A stretch of DNA of 64,000 bases, from contig NZ_AQQR01000004.1 in NCBI RefSeq assembly GCF_002210095.1, forward strand, positions 372,001-436,000, read 5' to 3'. Numbering within the stretch: position 1 is the stretch's first letter; every line of letters begins with the position of its first letter. Below the pieces are notes generated by a model, which saw only the letters and a program-made list of their open reading frames with translations, was not told where the DNA came from and ran no database searches. This DNA comes from Marinibacterium profundimaris (GTDB taxonomy: Bacteria; Pseudomonadota; Alphaproteobacteria; Rhodobacterales; Rhodobacteraceae). Made by a program: the position numbers and the translations under genes. Below are positions 1 to 9,921 of the stretch, piece by piece.

Positions 1-28
1 CCTCATTGCGCGAGAACAGATCGGCCAC
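1..28 (-). CDS. 5' fragment of the next minus-strand gene, possibly rarA
   Basis: The first 28 bases read on the minus strand as a GTG start followed by codons for ADLFSRNE, then the window ends. The start lies three bases past the stop codon of the DegP-type gene, so the two would be translationally close. RarA/MgsA-type replication-associated AAA ATPases of Rhodobacteraceae often begin with MADLF and often follow this protease downstream of rplQ, which is the only reason for the name. Nine codons cannot prove the identity. Confidence 0.35.
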
Positions 29-31
29 GGG

Positions 32-1438
32 CTACAACCGGAACCGCAGGGTCAGGCGCCGCCCCTCGCGCCCCAGGTCGATCACCAGCCGTCGGCCCGG
101 ATCGGCCAGCATCGCGGCCACGTCCGCGGGCGCCTCCATCTCGACACCGTTGACGGCAAGCAGAACGTCGCCCTGCCGCAGCCCGGCGCGCAGCCCGCTT
201 TGCCCCGGGTCCGTCACAACGATACCCTCGGTGTTCAGCGACAGCCCGTGTTCCGCGATCACCGCCGGGTTGGCCCGCGCCACCTGCAGCCCAGGCAGCA
301 CGGTGCGCTCGTCCAGCACCTGTGCCTCGCGCGGCGGATCCTCGGGCGCGGGGATCAGGGCGACGTCGAAACGGCGCTCCTTGCCGCCCTGCCAGGCGGT
401 CACCTCGGCCCGCTCGCCGATGCCGGTCACGGACATGCGAAACAGCATCTCCTGCCCTGAATTCACCGGCTGCCCGTCCACGTCGGTGATCACGTCGCCG
501 ACCTCAAGCCCGGCCTCGGCCAGCGGGCTTTTCGGATGCAGATCGGCGATCAGGATGCCTTCGGGCACGTCCAGACCCAGCGAAGCCGCAAGATCGCCGT
601 CCACGTCCTGACCCGAGACCCCGGCCCAGGGCTGTTCGAAACTGTCGTTGCCGGCCCGCGCCTGATGCACGAATTCCCGCACGAGATTGGCCGGAATGGC
701 AAAGCCGATCCCATTGGACCCGCCCGAGCGCGTCAGGATCGACGTGTTGATCCCGATCAGGTCGCCGTTCACGTCGATCAGCGCGCCGCCGGAATTGCCC
801 GGGTTGATCGGCGCATCGGTCTGGATGAAATAGCCCCGCGCATTGCCCGTGGCCGTCCCCGAACGGGCCAGCCCCGAGACGATGCCGCTGCTGACGGTCT
901 GGCCCACGCCGAAGGGGTTGCCGATGGCCAGCACCAGCTCGCCGACCTCGACATGGTCGCTGTCGCGCAGGCTTAGCGAGGGCAGGTCCTCCACCCCGTC
1001 CAGCTTCAGGATAGCGATGTCCGATTCGCGGTCGCCCAGCAGGACGCGTGCGCTGAATTCCCGCCGGTCGTTCAGCACGACGCGGATCTCGGTCGCCTGG
1101 CCCACCACGTGGTAGTTCGACACGACGATCCCGTCGTCGGACAGGATCACGCCGGACCCCAGGGAATTCTGCACCCTGGGCCGCGACTGGCCGAAGCCGC
1201 GAAAGAAATCCTCGAAGAAGGGATCGCCGCGGAACGGGCTGGCCGATCCTTGCGTGACGATCCGCGCATAGATGTTCACCACCGCCGGCGCCGCCTGTTT
1301 CACCACCGGCGCGAAGCCCAGCGAAATCTCGGCCTGCGAGACCGGCACCCTGGTTTCGGCGCCGCCCGCCCCCGGAAAAGCCAGGACAAGGGCGGCAAGG
1401 GAAAGACCGGCAAGGCGGGACAGGCGGGATCGGATCAT
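32..1438 (-). CDS. DegP/DegQ (HtrA) family periplasmic serine protease
   Basis: A 468-residue HtrA-type endopeptidase/chaperone that degrades or protects misfolded envelope proteins. Residues 1-27 form a Sec signal peptide (basic start, Leu/Ala core, AGGAE end). The trypsin-like domain follows with the catalytic triad visible as His110 (SNYHVVG), Asp140 (ESDIAILKLDG) and Ser216 (NPGNSGGA). Two PDZ domains occupy roughly 255-355 and 375-465, the normal architecture and length for DegP/DegQ. The gene lies alone upstream of the rplQ-proximal region and diverges from the plus-strand stress-like operon at 1774. Whether it is functionally DegP, DegQ or MucD cannot be told from sequence. Confidence 0.95.
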   Translation of the reverse strand: MIRSRLSRLAGLSLAALVLAFPGAGGAETRVPVSQAEISLGFAPVVKQAAPAVVNIYARIVTQGSASPFRGDPFFEDFFRGFGQSRPRVQNSLGSGVILSDDGIVVSNYHVVGQATEIRVVLNDRREFSARVLLGDRESDIAILKLDGVEDLPSLSLRDSDHVEVGELVLAIGNPFGVGQTVSSGIVSGLARSGTATGNARGYFIQTDAPINPGNSGGALIDVNGDLIGINTSILTRSGGSNGIGFAIPANLVREFVHQARAGNDSFEQPWAGVSGQDVDGDLAASLGLDVPEGILIADLHPKSPLAEAGLEVGDVITDVDGQPVNSGQEMLFRMSVTGIGERAEVTAWQGGKERRFDVALIPAPEDPPREAQVLDERTVLPGLQVARANPAVIAEHGLSLNTEGIVVTDPGQSGLRAGLRQGDVLLAVNGVEMEAPADVAAMLADPGRRLVIDLGREGRRLTLRFRL

Positions 1439-1773
1439 GGGACGAGGCTCGAATTACTGCTCTGAAGTGGTCTGGTGATGGCGGGACCCGCCGGATGGCC
1501 GCGCGCCGCTGCGGACGACCCGGCGCAGTCCCCGACAGGGCTCGGCACGGGGTCCGGGGCGAGGATCTGAGCACGGATCGGGGAGCGGGTCATGGCCGAG
1601 ATATGTTTCCCGCGGCGCCCAATTGCAAGCCGCCCACACTCTCCCCGAAATCTCGGGGACGTGCGTCTTTCTCTTGACTTTTCCCACAGCATCACCCCGC
1701 CGTGACCGGCCCGGATGGAACAGCGGCCCCGATCGATGCGTTGACCCGTCAAGAAACGACGAAGGAGGCTCTT
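1439..1773. other. Divergent intergenic region between the protease and the 1774 operon
   Basis: These 335 bases hold no convincing gene. Open frames here (for example on the minus strand at 1435-1752) have no ribosome binding site and no recognisable protein. The right-hand end carries the GGAAC-N17-CGTT promoter match and the Shine-Dalgarno of the 1774 gene. No clear sigma-70 promoter for the protease was found. Confidence 0.6.
1717..1742 (+). promoter_or_regulatory. Candidate ECF (EcfG-like) promoter, GGAAC-N17-CGTT
   Basis: GGAAC at 1717-1721 and CGTT at 1739-1742 are separated by exactly 17 bases. This matches the known alphaproteobacterial EcfG general-stress promoter pattern (GGAAC, 16-17 bases, CGTT). 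It ends 31 bases before the ATG at 1774 with a good Shine-Dalgarno between them, so position and orientation are right. EcfG is patchily present in Rhodobacterales, so another ECF factor could be the user, or the match could be chance. Confidence 0.5.
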
Positions 1774-2013
1774 ATGGCCGAGCGTTTAAGATCCAAGGAC
1801 GGCGTGAAGGAAACGCGCGAATTCCTCGACGATGCGGACACCCCCTCGCAGCAGGGACGGGCCGGCGGCAACCTCGAACGCAAGGTCGGCACCCGCGATC
1901 TGCTCAAGCGCGCCGAGAAGGGCGACGGATCGACCCGGGTGACCAAGTCCGACGAGAAGGGCGAAGGCAACCTGGGTGGTTTGCACGGCACCGGCGACAA
2001 AAGCGGATCCTGA
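1774..2013 (+). CDS. Small hydrophilic protein of unknown function (79 aa)
   Basis: A 79-residue highly charged protein without hydrophobic segments, rich in Gly, Lys, Asp and Arg, and probably largely disordered. The ATG at 1774 was chosen over the upstream frame start at 1702 because GAAGGAGG lies a few bases before it. I do not recognise a named family. The composition recalls small hydrophilic stress-induced proteins. It is the first gene of a three-gene plus-strand unit (13 and 17 base gaps to the following genes) behind the GGAAC-N17-CGTT promoter match, which suggests stress induction by inference only. Confidence 0.75.
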   Translation: MAERLRSKDGVKETREFLDDADTPSQQGRAGGNLERKVGTRDLLKRAEKGDGSTRVTKSDEKGEGNLGGLHGTGDKSGS

Positions 2014-2026
2014 GAAGGGGAGAGCG

Positions 2027-2482
2027 ATGACACGCATCAAGCACGGCACCTGGGTGGTGGTGACGGACAGCGAAAAGGCGCTGTTCCTCAAGAACCTCAC
2101 CGACCACGACAATCCCAACCTCGACGTCTTCGATGAAGAGGAACAGGAAAACCCGTCGGACCGCGAGCAATCCGCGAATCGCCCCGGGCGCATGAACGAC
2201 ACCGGCGTGAACCAGCGCTCGGCCATGGACGACACCGACTGGCACGAACTGGCCAAGGAACGGTTCGCCAAGGACCTGTCCGACAAGCTTTACGCGCTGG
2301 CCCACAAGGGCGCCTTTGACCGGCTGATCCTCGTGGCCTCGCCCCAGGTTCTGGGGGCCCTGCGGGATGACCTGCACAAGGAAGTCGCCGACCGGGTGAT
2401 CGCCGAGATTCCCAAGACCCTGACCAACCATCCGATCGACAAGATCGAATCCATCATCAAGGCAGAACTCGAAGCCGCCTGA
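2027..2482 (+). CDS. Host attachment family protein (eRF1-like, Host_attach)
   Basis: A 151-residue cytoplasmic protein resembling the Host_attach family first annotated in Agrobacterium and later grouped with bacterial eRF1-like proteins. Supporting features are the N-terminal strand HGTWVVVTDSEKA, an acidic middle (about 30-70), the segment FAKDLSDKLYALAHKGAFDRLILVASPQ (named here in part: FDRLILVASP) near 100-110 and a helical C-terminus. The start at 2027 has GAGAAGGGGAGAG just upstream; the longer frame from 1976 overlaps the preceding gene and lacks a site. The biochemical role is not established, and attachment to hosts should not be assumed. It sits between the small stress-like protein and a VOC protein. 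Confidence 0.8.
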   Translation: MTRIKHGTWVVVTDSEKALFLKNLTDHDNPNLDVFDEEEQENPSDREQSANRPGRMNDTGVNQRSAMDDTDWHELAKERFAKDLSDKLYALAHKGAFDRLILVASPQVLGALRDDLHKEVADRVIAEIPKTLTNHPIDKIESIIKAELEAA

Positions 2483-2499
2483 CCGCGAGGAGACTGACC

Positions 2500-2901
2500 A
2501 TGACCAACCCCATCCAAACCCCCGTGACCGCGGCATCGCCGCTCGACACCACCCCGCTCTGCGGAGGGGCCGCGTTGAGGCCCGAAAGAACGGCCTTCTA
2601 CGAGGCGCTGTTCGGGCTGGACTGCGCTTTGGATACGGGTTGGGTCGTCACGCTCGAGCCGGGCTGCGCGCCGATGGCGCAGCTTGATGCCGGGGATGAC
2701 ATGGGCGCCGGGATCGGCGACCAGACGATCGAGGTTGAGAACGTGGATTCGGTCTATGCCCGGGCGGTCGCCCTGGGCGCGGACGTGATACAGCCGCCGC
2801 GCACCGAAAGCTGGGGCCAGCGCCGGATGTTCCTTCGCGATCCCGACGGCAGCCTGCTGCATGTGACGGAACATGAAGCCGTGGAAAGCCGCGCGGCCTG
2901 A
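2500..2901 (+). CDS. VOC (glyoxalase/bleomycin-resistance fold) family protein
   Basis: A 133-residue single vicinal-oxygen-chelate domain protein. Visible features are FYEALFGLD (about 31-39), the internal VDSVYARAVALGADVIQPP segment (86-104 region) and the C-terminal FLRDPDGSLLHVTEH, where Glu128 is the usual last metal ligand of the fold. Family members are metal-dependent lyases, dioxygenases or binding proteins, and the substrate cannot be read here. A GAGGAG Shine-Dalgarno precedes the ATG. Last gene of the three-gene unit; the bidirectional terminator at 2923 follows. Confidence 0.85.
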   Translation: MTNPIQTPVTAASPLDTTPLCGGAALRPERTAFYEALFGLDCALDTGWVVTLEPGCAPMAQLDAGDDMGAGIGDQTIEVENVDSVYARAVALGADVIQPPRTESWGQRRMFLRDPDGSLLHVTEHEAVESRAA

Positions 2902-2922
2902 GCCTCCCACCCCCCAAAAACG

Positions 2923-2952
2923 AAAAACCCCCGCCTGAGCGGGGGTTTTTTT
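2923..2952. terminator. Bidirectional intrinsic terminator between the VOC gene and rplQ
   Basis: A perfect 12-bp stem (2923-2934 with 2939-2950, core CCCCCGC/GCGGGGG) with loop CTGA is flanked by A5 on the left and T7 on the right. It therefore ends transcripts arriving from both convergent sides: the VOC operon on plus and the alpha operon (rplQ last) on minus. Confidence 0.95.
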
Positions 2953-2975
2953 GTATCTGGTCCGGTGATCCGGGA

Positions 2976-3395
2976 TCAGTCGTCGGCGCCTTCGGCCTCG
3001 ACTTCGCGCGCCTTGTCGGCGGCACCCTTGGCATCGACGTCGCGGTCGACGAATTCGATGATCGCCATCGGGGCCATGTCACCATAACGGAAGCCGGCCT
3101 TCAGGACGCGGCAGTAGCCACCGGCGCGGTCCTTGTAGCGGGGGCCGAGGATCTCGAAGAGCTTCGCGACGTCCTTGTCCTGCTTCAGCTGCGCGGCCGC
3201 CTGGCGGCGGGCATGCACATCACCGCGCTTGGCGAGCGTGATGAGCTTTTCCACGATCGGGCGCAGTTCCTTGGCTTTCGGCAGGGTCGTCTTGATCTGC
3301 TCGTGCTCGATCAGCGAGCCGGCCATGTTCGAAAAGAGCGCCTTGCGGTGCTCGTGCGTGCGGTTGAGGCGGCGGTATCCGCGGGCGTGACGCAT
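2976..3395 (-). CDS. rplQ: 50S ribosomal protein L17
   Basis: A 139-residue protein beginning [20 protein letters not shown] (the highly conserved L17 N-terminus) with the LITLAKRGD segment, plus the acidic alphaproteobacterial C-terminal tail. L17 binds 23S rRNA near the exit tunnel and is normally the last gene of the alpha operon, as here, just ahead of the terminator at 2923. It follows rpoA after a 174-bp spacer carrying a paired palindromic repeat. A Shine-Dalgarno AAGGAGAAAC precedes the ATG. Confidence 0.98.
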   Translation of the reverse strand: MRHARGYRRLNRTHEHRKALFSNMAGSLIEHEQIKTTLPKAKELRPIVEKLITLAKRGDVHARRQAAAQLKQDKDVAKLFEILGPRYKDRAGGYCRVLKAGFRYGDMAPMAIIEFVDRDVDAKGAADKAREVEAEGADD

Positions 3396-3506
3396 GTCGT
3401 TTCTCCTTACGGTTTATGCTTTGTCCGGAGCCCCATGCGTTGCGGGGCCCTCTCCTTGGGGCTGTGCGCCCTGTTGTCCCCGGCATGATCCGGGCATTTC
3501 TCCGAA

Positions 3507-3565
3507 GCGGTGGGTTGAAAACCCACGCTACGCAGCTGGTGTAGGGTGGGGTTCTACCCCACCAC
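3507..3565. repeat. Paired GTAGGGTGGG-type palindromic repeat, locus A (rpoA-rplQ spacer)
   Basis: Two short hairpin arms in opposite orientation: 3507-3532 (GGTGGGTT-GAA-AACCCAC then GCTACG) and 3539-3565 (GTAGGGTGGGGT-TCT-ACCCCACC). The pair directly follows the rpoA stop codon. The same arm family occurs at 9922-10014, 19276-19380 and 40185-40260. Confidence 0.85.
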
Positions 3566-3569
3566 TACC

Positions 3570-4586
3570 TCAGAATGCGTCTTCGTATTTCTTGGCAAGA
3601 TCCTCGATGTTGTCGGGCGGCCAGTCCTCGACATCCATGCCAAGGTGCAGGCCCATGCCGGACAGCACTTCCTTGATCTCGTTCAGCGACTTGCGGCCGA
3701 AGTTCGGGGTGCGCAGCATCTCGGCTTCGGTCTTCTGGATCAGGTCGCCGATATAAACGATGTTGTCGTTCTTCAGGCAGTTCGCCGACCGCACCGACAG
3801 TTCCAGCTCGTCCACCTTTTTCAGGAGCAGCGGGTTGAATTCCAGCCCGTCGTCCTCGTCCTGGCGGCCAGCCGATTCCGGCTCGTCGAAGTTCACGAAG
3901 ATCGACAGCTGGTCCTGCAGGATCCGCGCGGCGAAGGCCACGGCGTCATCCGGCGTGATCGAGCCGTCGGTTTCGATCTTCATCGTCAGCTTGTCGTAAT
4001 CCAGCACCTGGCCCTCGCGGGTCGGCTGCACGTCATACGACACCTTCTTGACCGGCGAATAGATCGCGTCGATCGGAATCAGCCCGATGGGCGCGTCTTC
4101 CGGCTTGTTCTTGTCGGCCGACACATAGCCCTTGCCGGTGTTGACCGTCAGTTCCATGTACAGGTCGGCACCGTCGTCCAGGTGGCAGATCACGTGGGAC
4201 GGGTTCAGCACCTCGATCCCGGCACTTTCCGAAATCTGGCCGGCGGTCACGACCATCGGCCCCTTGGCGGAGATCGACAGGCGCTTGGGCCCTTCGACTT
4301 CCATGCGCAGTGCCACACCCTTGAGGTTCAGCACGATATCGGTCACATCTTCGCGGACACCGGCCACCGACGAGAATTCGTGCAGCACGTTGTCGATCTG
4401 CACCGAGGTGATGGCCCCGCCCTGCAGCGAGGACAGCAGGATGCGGCGCAATGCGTTGCCCAGCGTCAGGCCAAAGCCGCGCTCCAGCGGTTCGGCGACG
4501 ACGGTGGCGCGGCGCGCCGGATCGTTGCCCGGCTTGACGTCAAGCTGCGTCGGCTTGATCAATTCGGCCCAATTCTTATGGATCAT
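3570..4586 (-). CDS. rpoA: RNA polymerase alpha subunit
   Basis: A 338-residue alpha subunit. The N-terminal dimerisation/assembly domain (about 1-235) shows [21 protein letters not shown] in part ([11 protein letters not shown]) and [13 protein letters not shown]. The acidic linker leads into the C-terminal DNA/activator-binding domain (about 255-325) with [18 protein letters not shown] and [17 protein letters not shown]. The length is typical of alphaproteobacteria. Fifth gene of the rplO-to-rplQ unit; it is preceded by an intercistronic hairpin at 4658 and followed by a palindromic repeat pair. Confidence 0.99.
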   Translation of the reverse strand: MIHKNWAELIKPTQLDVKPGNDPARRATVVAEPLERGFGLTLGNALRRILLSSLQGGAITSVQIDNVLHEFSSVAGVREDVTDIVLNLKGVALRMEVEGPKRLSISAKGPMVVTAGQISESAGIEVLNPSHVICHLDDGADLYMELTVNTGKGYVSADKNKPEDAPIGLIPIDAIYSPVKKVSYDVQPTREGQVLDYDKLTMKIETDGSITPDDAVAFAARILQDQLSIFVNFDEPESAGRQDEDDGLEFNPLLLKKVDELELSVRSANCLKNDNIVYIGDLIQKTEAEMLRTPNFGRKSLNEIKEVLSGMGLHLGMDVEDWPPDNIEDLAKKYEDAF

Positions 4587-4657
4587 GCAGTCCCTCCATG
4601 CTTGCTCGCCTGCCTGACCCGATGTGGCGAGCGTCCCGAGGATTACGAATGACTGAC

Positions 4658-4683
4658 GGGGGCCGAGCTATGGCCCGGCCCCC
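4658..4683 (-). other. Intercistronic hairpin between rpsK and rpoA
   Basis: GGGGGCCG (4658-4665) pairs with CGGCCCCC (4676-4683) over a 10-base loop, 20 bases past the rpsK stop. There is no U-run on the minus-strand transcript, so it is more likely an RNA processing/stability or partial attenuation element than a full terminator. Confidence 0.6.
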
Positions 4684-4702
4684 AGTCGTTAACCTGCTGC
4701 GA

Positions 4703-5092
4703 TCAGACGCGGCGACGCTTCGGAGGGCGGCAGCCGTTGTGTGCGATCGGCGTCACGTCGCGGATGGACGTGATGTTGAAGCCGACGGCGGCCAGCGCGC
4801 GCAGCGCCGACTCACGGCCCGAACCGGGGCCCTGGACTTCGACTTCAAGCGTCTTCACGCCGTGTTCCTGAGCCTTGCGGCCGGCGTCTTCGGCGGCCAT
4901 CTGCGCGGCGTAGGGGGTCGACTTCCGCGACCCCTTGAAGCCCATGGTGCCGGCCGACGACCACGAAATGGCGTTGCCCTGCACGTCCGAGATCAGGATC
5001 TTGGTGTTGTTGAACGACGAGTTCACATGCGCCACGCCTGCGGCGATGTTCTTGGAAACCTTGCGCTTCCCGCGGGTTTTATCGCGTGCCAT
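4703..5092 (-). CDS. rpsK: 30S ribosomal protein S11
   Basis: A 129-residue S11 with the conserved [34 protein letters not shown]-type segment (here [20 protein letters not shown]) and C-terminal [20 protein letters not shown]. It lines the mRNA exit platform of the 30S subunit with S7 and S18. Located 14 bp after rpsM in the alpha operon. Confidence 0.99.
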   Translation of the reverse strand: MARDKTRGKRKVSKNIAAGVAHVNSSFNNTKILISDVQGNAISWSSAGTMGFKGSRKSTPYAAQMAAEDAGRKAQEHGVKTLEVEVQGPGSGRESALRALAAVGFNITSIRDVTPIAHNGCRPPKRRRV

Positions 5093-5106
5093 TGCTCAGC
5101 CTCCCC

Positions 5107-5475
5107 TTACTTCTTCTTGCCGGCGATGGGCTTGGCAGGGCCCTTGCGCGTGCGTGCGTTCGTATGGGTGCGCTGACCGCGCACGGGGAGGTTGCGGCGA
5201 TGGCGCAGACCACGGTAGCAGCCCAGGTCCATCAGGCGCTTGATGTTCATCTGAACTTCGCGGCGCAGATCGCCTTCGACGGTGAAGTTGGCGTCGATAT
5301 GTTCGCGGATCTGCAGAACCTCGGCATCCGACAGCTCGTTCACCCGGCGGGTGGGGTCGATGCCGACGGCTTCACAAATGGCCTTGGCCGAGGTGTTGCC
5401 GATTCCGGTGATGTAGGTGAGGGCGATAGGCACCCGCTTTGCAGTCGGGATGTTGACGCCGGCAATACGTGCCAC
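5107..5475 (-). CDS. rpsM: 30S ribosomal protein S13 (GTG start)
   Basis: A 122-residue S13 of the normal family length: (M)[19 protein letters not shown] at the start, YITGIG motif, and the basic C-terminus [20 protein letters not shown]. It contacts 16S rRNA and the P-site tRNA in the 30S head. The start is a GTG at 5475 with AAAGGAC upstream. A longer in-frame ATG at 5538 would add 21 residues that do not belong to S13. Confidence 0.97.
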   Translation of the reverse strand: MARIAGVNIPTAKRVPIALTYITGIGNTSAKAICEAVGIDPTRRVNELSDAEVLQIREHIDANFTVEGDLRREVQMNIKRLMDLGCYRGLRHRRNLPVRGQRTHTNARTRKGPAKPIAGKKK

Positions 5476-5669
5476 GTGTATATGTCCTTTCGTTGCGAGC
5501 CCGTAGCTCCAGGCCCTTTTTTCACAACGCAAGGCCACGGACCGTTCGGTCCTGGCCTGGCATTTTGTCGAGGTGGTCAGGAGTTGGGAATACCGTCTCC
5601 TGTCGTCGATTCCATGAAGCGACGGTGGTGGATAGGGGCATTCGGGAAACGGGTCAACCCTTGCCTGAA

Positions 5670-6310
5670 CTATTTGTCAAGAATATTCGCGATCGCCGTC
5701 TTTACAGTGTCGATATCGCCCAGTCCGTCGATCCGGGTCAGGTCGCCCTTGGCGTAGTAATAGCCGATCAGGGGCGAGGTCTTCTTGTAATATTCCATCA
5801 GCCGCGTGCGTAGGCTTTCCTCGTTGTCGTCGGCCCGGCGCTTGAACTCGGTCCCGCCGCATTTGGCGCATTTGCCATCCGCGGGAACAGGCTTGGTGTT
5901 GTCGTTGTAGACCTCACCGCAATTCGCACAGGTCGACCGCGCGGTGATCCGCGCCACCAGGGCATCGTCGTCCACCGCCATCTCGATCACGGCGGTCAGC
6001 TCCTGGCCGGTCGCCTCCAGCAGCTCGCCCAGGGCGTCGGCCTGGGCCAGCGTCCGGGGGAAACCGTCGAAGATGAAACCGGTGCCGCCGCCGGCGATGA
6101 TCTTCTCGTGGATCAGGCCGATCACGATCTCGTCTGTCACCAGCTCGCCGCGGGCCATGACCTCGGCCACGCGCTGGCCCATCTCGGTACCGCTTTCCTT
6201 GGCGTCCCGCAGCATGTCGCCCGTGGACAGCTGGATCATGTCGCGCGTTTCGACAAGGTGACGCGCCTGCGTCCCCTTGCCGGCCCCCGGGGGGCCGAGA
6301 AGGATGATAT

Positions 6311-6314
<4 letters not shown>
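5670..6314 (-). CDS. adk: Adenylate kinase (zinc-LID type)
   Basis: A 214-residue adenylate kinase converting ATP plus AMP to two ADP. The P-loop GPPGAGKGT is at 7-15, the AMP-binding DGFPRT near 83-88, and the LID carries four cysteines (129, 132, 149, 152) in two CxxC pairs, the structural zinc site seen in Gram-positive and many alphaproteobacterial enzymes. It overlaps the secY stop by four bases (ATGA), so they are translationally coupled. The 194-bp gap to rpsM holds a small GGACCG-TT-CGGTCC hairpin. Confidence 0.99.
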
Positions 6315-7675
<1,361 letters not shown>

Positions 7676-7796
7676 GAACCGGCTCTTTCTTAAGTGGGGA
7701 CGCCGCCCCGAGGGCACATCTGGGCCCGGGCGGCGTCAAAAGGTCATGCGCAGATGTAAGCGGCGCCCGGGCCGCTCACAACCCGTTACTTGGCGC

Positions 7797-8276
7797 TTAC
7801 TCGGCCGCGGGGGCCGGGGCTGCCGCAACGGTGATCGATCCGCCGGCACCTTCAACGGCCGAAACGGCCGATTTCGATGCGCCGGTCACCTGCAGGTCCA
7901 GCTTGGCCGTGAAATCGCCCTTTGCCAGGACGCGGACACCGTCCAGCTTGCGGCGGACGAGGCCGGAGTCGACCAGCACGTCCTCGGTCACCGGCGAACC
8001 GGCGTCGATCTTGCCTGCGTCGACGAATTTCTGGATCAGGCCCAGGTTGACGACGGCGAACTGCTTGCGGTTCGGCTTGGTGAAGCCGCGCTTGGGCAGA
8101 CGCTGGTAGATCGGCATCTGGCCGCCCTCGTAGCCGTTAATGGCCACACCCGAACGCGATTTCTGACCCTTGATGCCGCGGCCACCGGTCTTGCCGTAGC
8201 CCGAACCGGGGCCACGACCGATGCGCTTGCGGGATTTGGTTGCGCCGGGATTGTCGCGCAGATCGTTAAGTTTCAT
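7797..8276 (-). CDS. rplO: 50S ribosomal protein L15
   Basis: A 159-residue L15 starting [20 protein letters not shown] with the glycine-rich RNA-binding segment [20 protein letters not shown] split across 22-43 and the [11 protein letters not shown] motif. The ATG at 8276 has AAGGAGAAG upstream; the much longer frame (to 8537) is a shadow extension. It is the first gene after the break in the spc operon and has its own promoter candidate at 8376-8404. Confidence 0.98.
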   Translation of the reverse strand: MKLNDLRDNPGATKSRKRIGRGPGSGYGKTGGRGIKGQKSRSGVAINGYEGGQMPIYQRLPKRGFTKPNRKQFAVVNLGLIQKFVDAGKIDAGSPVTEDVLVDSGLVRRKLDGVRVLAKGDFTAKLDLQVTGASKSAVSAVEGAGGSITVAAAPAPAAE

Positions 8277-8375
8277 GTCGCTTCTCCTTGCCGGATGTGA
8301 CCCCCGAAGCGATCTGGGGCCAGCCACGGCGTTTCTTGGTTTATGATTCCGGATCTCGTACGAGACCACCGCGCG

Positions 8376-8404
8376 CGTATAGACCCTGCGGGCAGGCTTT
8401 GCAA
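8376..8404 (-). promoter_or_regulatory. Candidate sigma-70 promoter for rplO-secY-adk-rpsM-rpsK-rpoA-rplQ
   Basis: On the minus strand TTGCAA (8399-8404) and TATACG (8376-8381) are separated by exactly 17 bases, followed by GC-rich sequence and the rplO start about 100 bases on. A terminator closes the preceding rpmD unit, so an independent promoter is needed here. Confidence 0.55.
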
Positions 8405-8570
8405 GGGAACCCGCCGCGTTCCTCCGGTGGACGAAGGACGATCCCCGGCCCCTCCCCCGCGCGCGCGGCCCTCTGGGCCGTCGGCGTCTGGCCGGTGACG
8501 CCCCGTGCCTGCGCCGATCGGCCCGGGCACCTTGCATCAGGTCCTGCGGGGGGACGTCAGGTCCTGTGGA

Positions 8571-8879
8571 TCAGGTTTTGCGCAGGCGCCGCGCGTTGGC
8601 CACGGTCTTGGCGCCGATCGGCTGCACCGCGGCCAGGGCCACGCTCAGCGGATCGCGCCCGGCGGCGGTGGCGCGGGCGGCGCGCTCGAAGGAGGCGGCA
8701 AGGGCGGCGGGCTTTTCGAACACCATCCTTGCGGCTTCCTCCGGGCCCATCCGGCCAAAGGCCATCTGCATGGTACGGCGATGAATGACCTCCTGGGCGG
8801 AAAGGTACATGCGGCCGTAGGCAAAGGCGGTGTCCTGCCAGGCCTGGACGGCGAACATCATGGGAAGCATTCCGATCAT
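8571..8879 (-). CDS. Small Ala-rich helical protein inserted between rpmD and rplO (102 aa)
   Basis: A 102-residue Ala- and Met-rich, predicted all-helical cytoplasmic protein with no signal peptide. It starts MIGMLPMMFAVQAWQDTAFA and ends basic (RRLRKT). Proteins at this position in Rhodobacteraceae are often labelled 'antifreeze protein' in automatic annotation because of their Ala-rich helices, a name with no experimental basis that I know. The amphipathic Ala-rich helix pattern also resembles phasin-like proteins. It is not a ribosomal protein although it lies inside the spc cluster. It is separated from rpmD by a strong terminator and from rplO by 294 bp. Confidence 0.65.
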   Translation of the reverse strand: MIGMLPMMFAVQAWQDTAFAYGRMYLSAQEVIHRRTMQMAFGRMGPEEAARMVFEKPAALAASFERAARATAAGRDPLSVALAAVQPIGAKTVANARRLRKT

Positions 8880-8908
8880 CGTGGCAATATCCTGGTTTGA
8901 AATAAAAA

Positions 8909-8938
8909 AAACGTCCCGCCGTGATAGGCGGGACGTTT
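8909..8938. terminator. Intrinsic terminator after rpmD
   Basis: Stem AAACGTCCCGCC (8909-8920) pairs with GGCGGGACGTTT (8927-8938) over a GTGATA loop. On the minus strand it is followed by a run of T (complement of A7 at 8904-8910), 33 bases past the rpmD stop. It would end the rpmC-to-rpmD transcript. Confidence 0.92.
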
Positions 8939-8970
8939 CTCGAAGTTAAGGAAGACGTTGCGTAACGCGG

Positions 8971-9162
8971 TTACGCGTCACGCTCTTCCACGATCTCCAC
9001 GAGGTGCGGGATCGAATTCACCATGCCGCGGATGGACGGCGTGTCTTCCAGCTCGCGGGTCTTGTGCATCTTGTTCAGCCCGAGGCCGATCAGCGTCTGG
9101 CGCTGCTTGGCGGGGCGGCGGATCGGCGAACCGACCTGCTTGACGACGATGGTCTTTGCCAT
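8971..9162 (-). CDS. rpmD: 50S ribosomal protein L30
   Basis: A 63-residue L30 ([57 protein letters not shown] in consecutive blocks), the normal length. It binds 23S rRNA. Five bases separate it from rpsE. It is the last ribosomal gene before the terminator at 8909, whereas in most bacteria rplO follows directly. Confidence 0.98.
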   Translation of the reverse strand: MAKTIVVKQVGSPIRRPAKQRQTLIGLGLNKMHKTRELEDTPSIRGMVNSIPHLVEIVEERDA

Positions 9163-9167
9163 GTGGT

Positions 9168-9752
9168 TCAGGCCTCCTCGGCGACTTGGCTTTGCTCGGC
9201 CGGGGCTTCGTCACGCTTCGGCAGGATGTCCGAAACCTTCTTGCCGCGGCGGGCGGCCACGTTGCGGGGCGACTGCTCTTTCTTGAGGCCGTCCAGCGTG
9301 GCGCGGATCATGTTGTAGGGGTTCTGCGAGCCCAACGACTTCGACACGACGTCCTTGACGCCGAGCATTTCGAAGACGGCACGCATCGGACCACCTGCGA
9401 TGATCCCGGTCCCTTCCGGTGCGGTGCGCATGGTCACCTTGCCGGCGCCCCAGCGGCCGTACATGTCATGGTGCAGCGTGCGGCCTTCGCGCAGCGGCAC
9501 GCGGATCATGTTGCGCTTGGCCTGCTCGGTGGCCTTGCGGATGGCCTCGGGGACCTCCTTGGCCTTGCCCTTGCCAAAGCCGACGCGGCCCTTCTGGTCG
9601 CCGACGACGACGAGCGCGGCGAAACCGAAGCGCTTACCGCCCTTGACGGTCTTCGACACGCGGTTGATCGCGACCAGGCGATCGGCGAATTCCGGGGCTT
9701 CGTCCCGGTCACGGTTGCGGCCACGGCCGCGACGTTCGTTATGTTCTGCCAT
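9168..9752 (-). CDS. rpsE: 30S ribosomal protein S5
   Basis: A 194-residue S5 starting [20 protein letters not shown], with the double-stranded-RNA-binding-like core [20 protein letters not shown] and [20 protein letters not shown], and the C-terminal half [20 protein letters not shown]. It acts in decoding fidelity. The ATG at 9752 follows AAAGGATG; the longer frame to 9875 reads through the repeat spacer and is not S5. Confidence 0.98.
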   Translation of the reverse strand: MAEHNERRGRGRNRDRDEAPEFADRLVAINRVSKTVKGGKRFGFAALVVVGDQKGRVGFGKGKAKEVPEAIRKATEQAKRNMIRVPLREGRTLHHDMYGRWGAGKVTMRTAPEGTGIIAGGPMRAVFEMLGVKDVVSKSLGSQNPYNMIRATLDGLKKEQSPRNVAARRGKKVSDILPKRDEAPAEQSQVAEEA

Positions 9753-9921
9753 TAGGCATCCTTTCAAGCCGGCGCCCGGGCGCCAAGTGATCCGACCGCA
9801 GTGCGCCGCCTTGCGACAGGGCGCCCCGGTCATCGAGACGGGTCGGTCGCCCAATGGGGCCGGTCCCGTCTTCACATCTTCCGCCGGATCCCGATGCCGG
9901 GGCCGGCGGCCGAGGTCGTGA

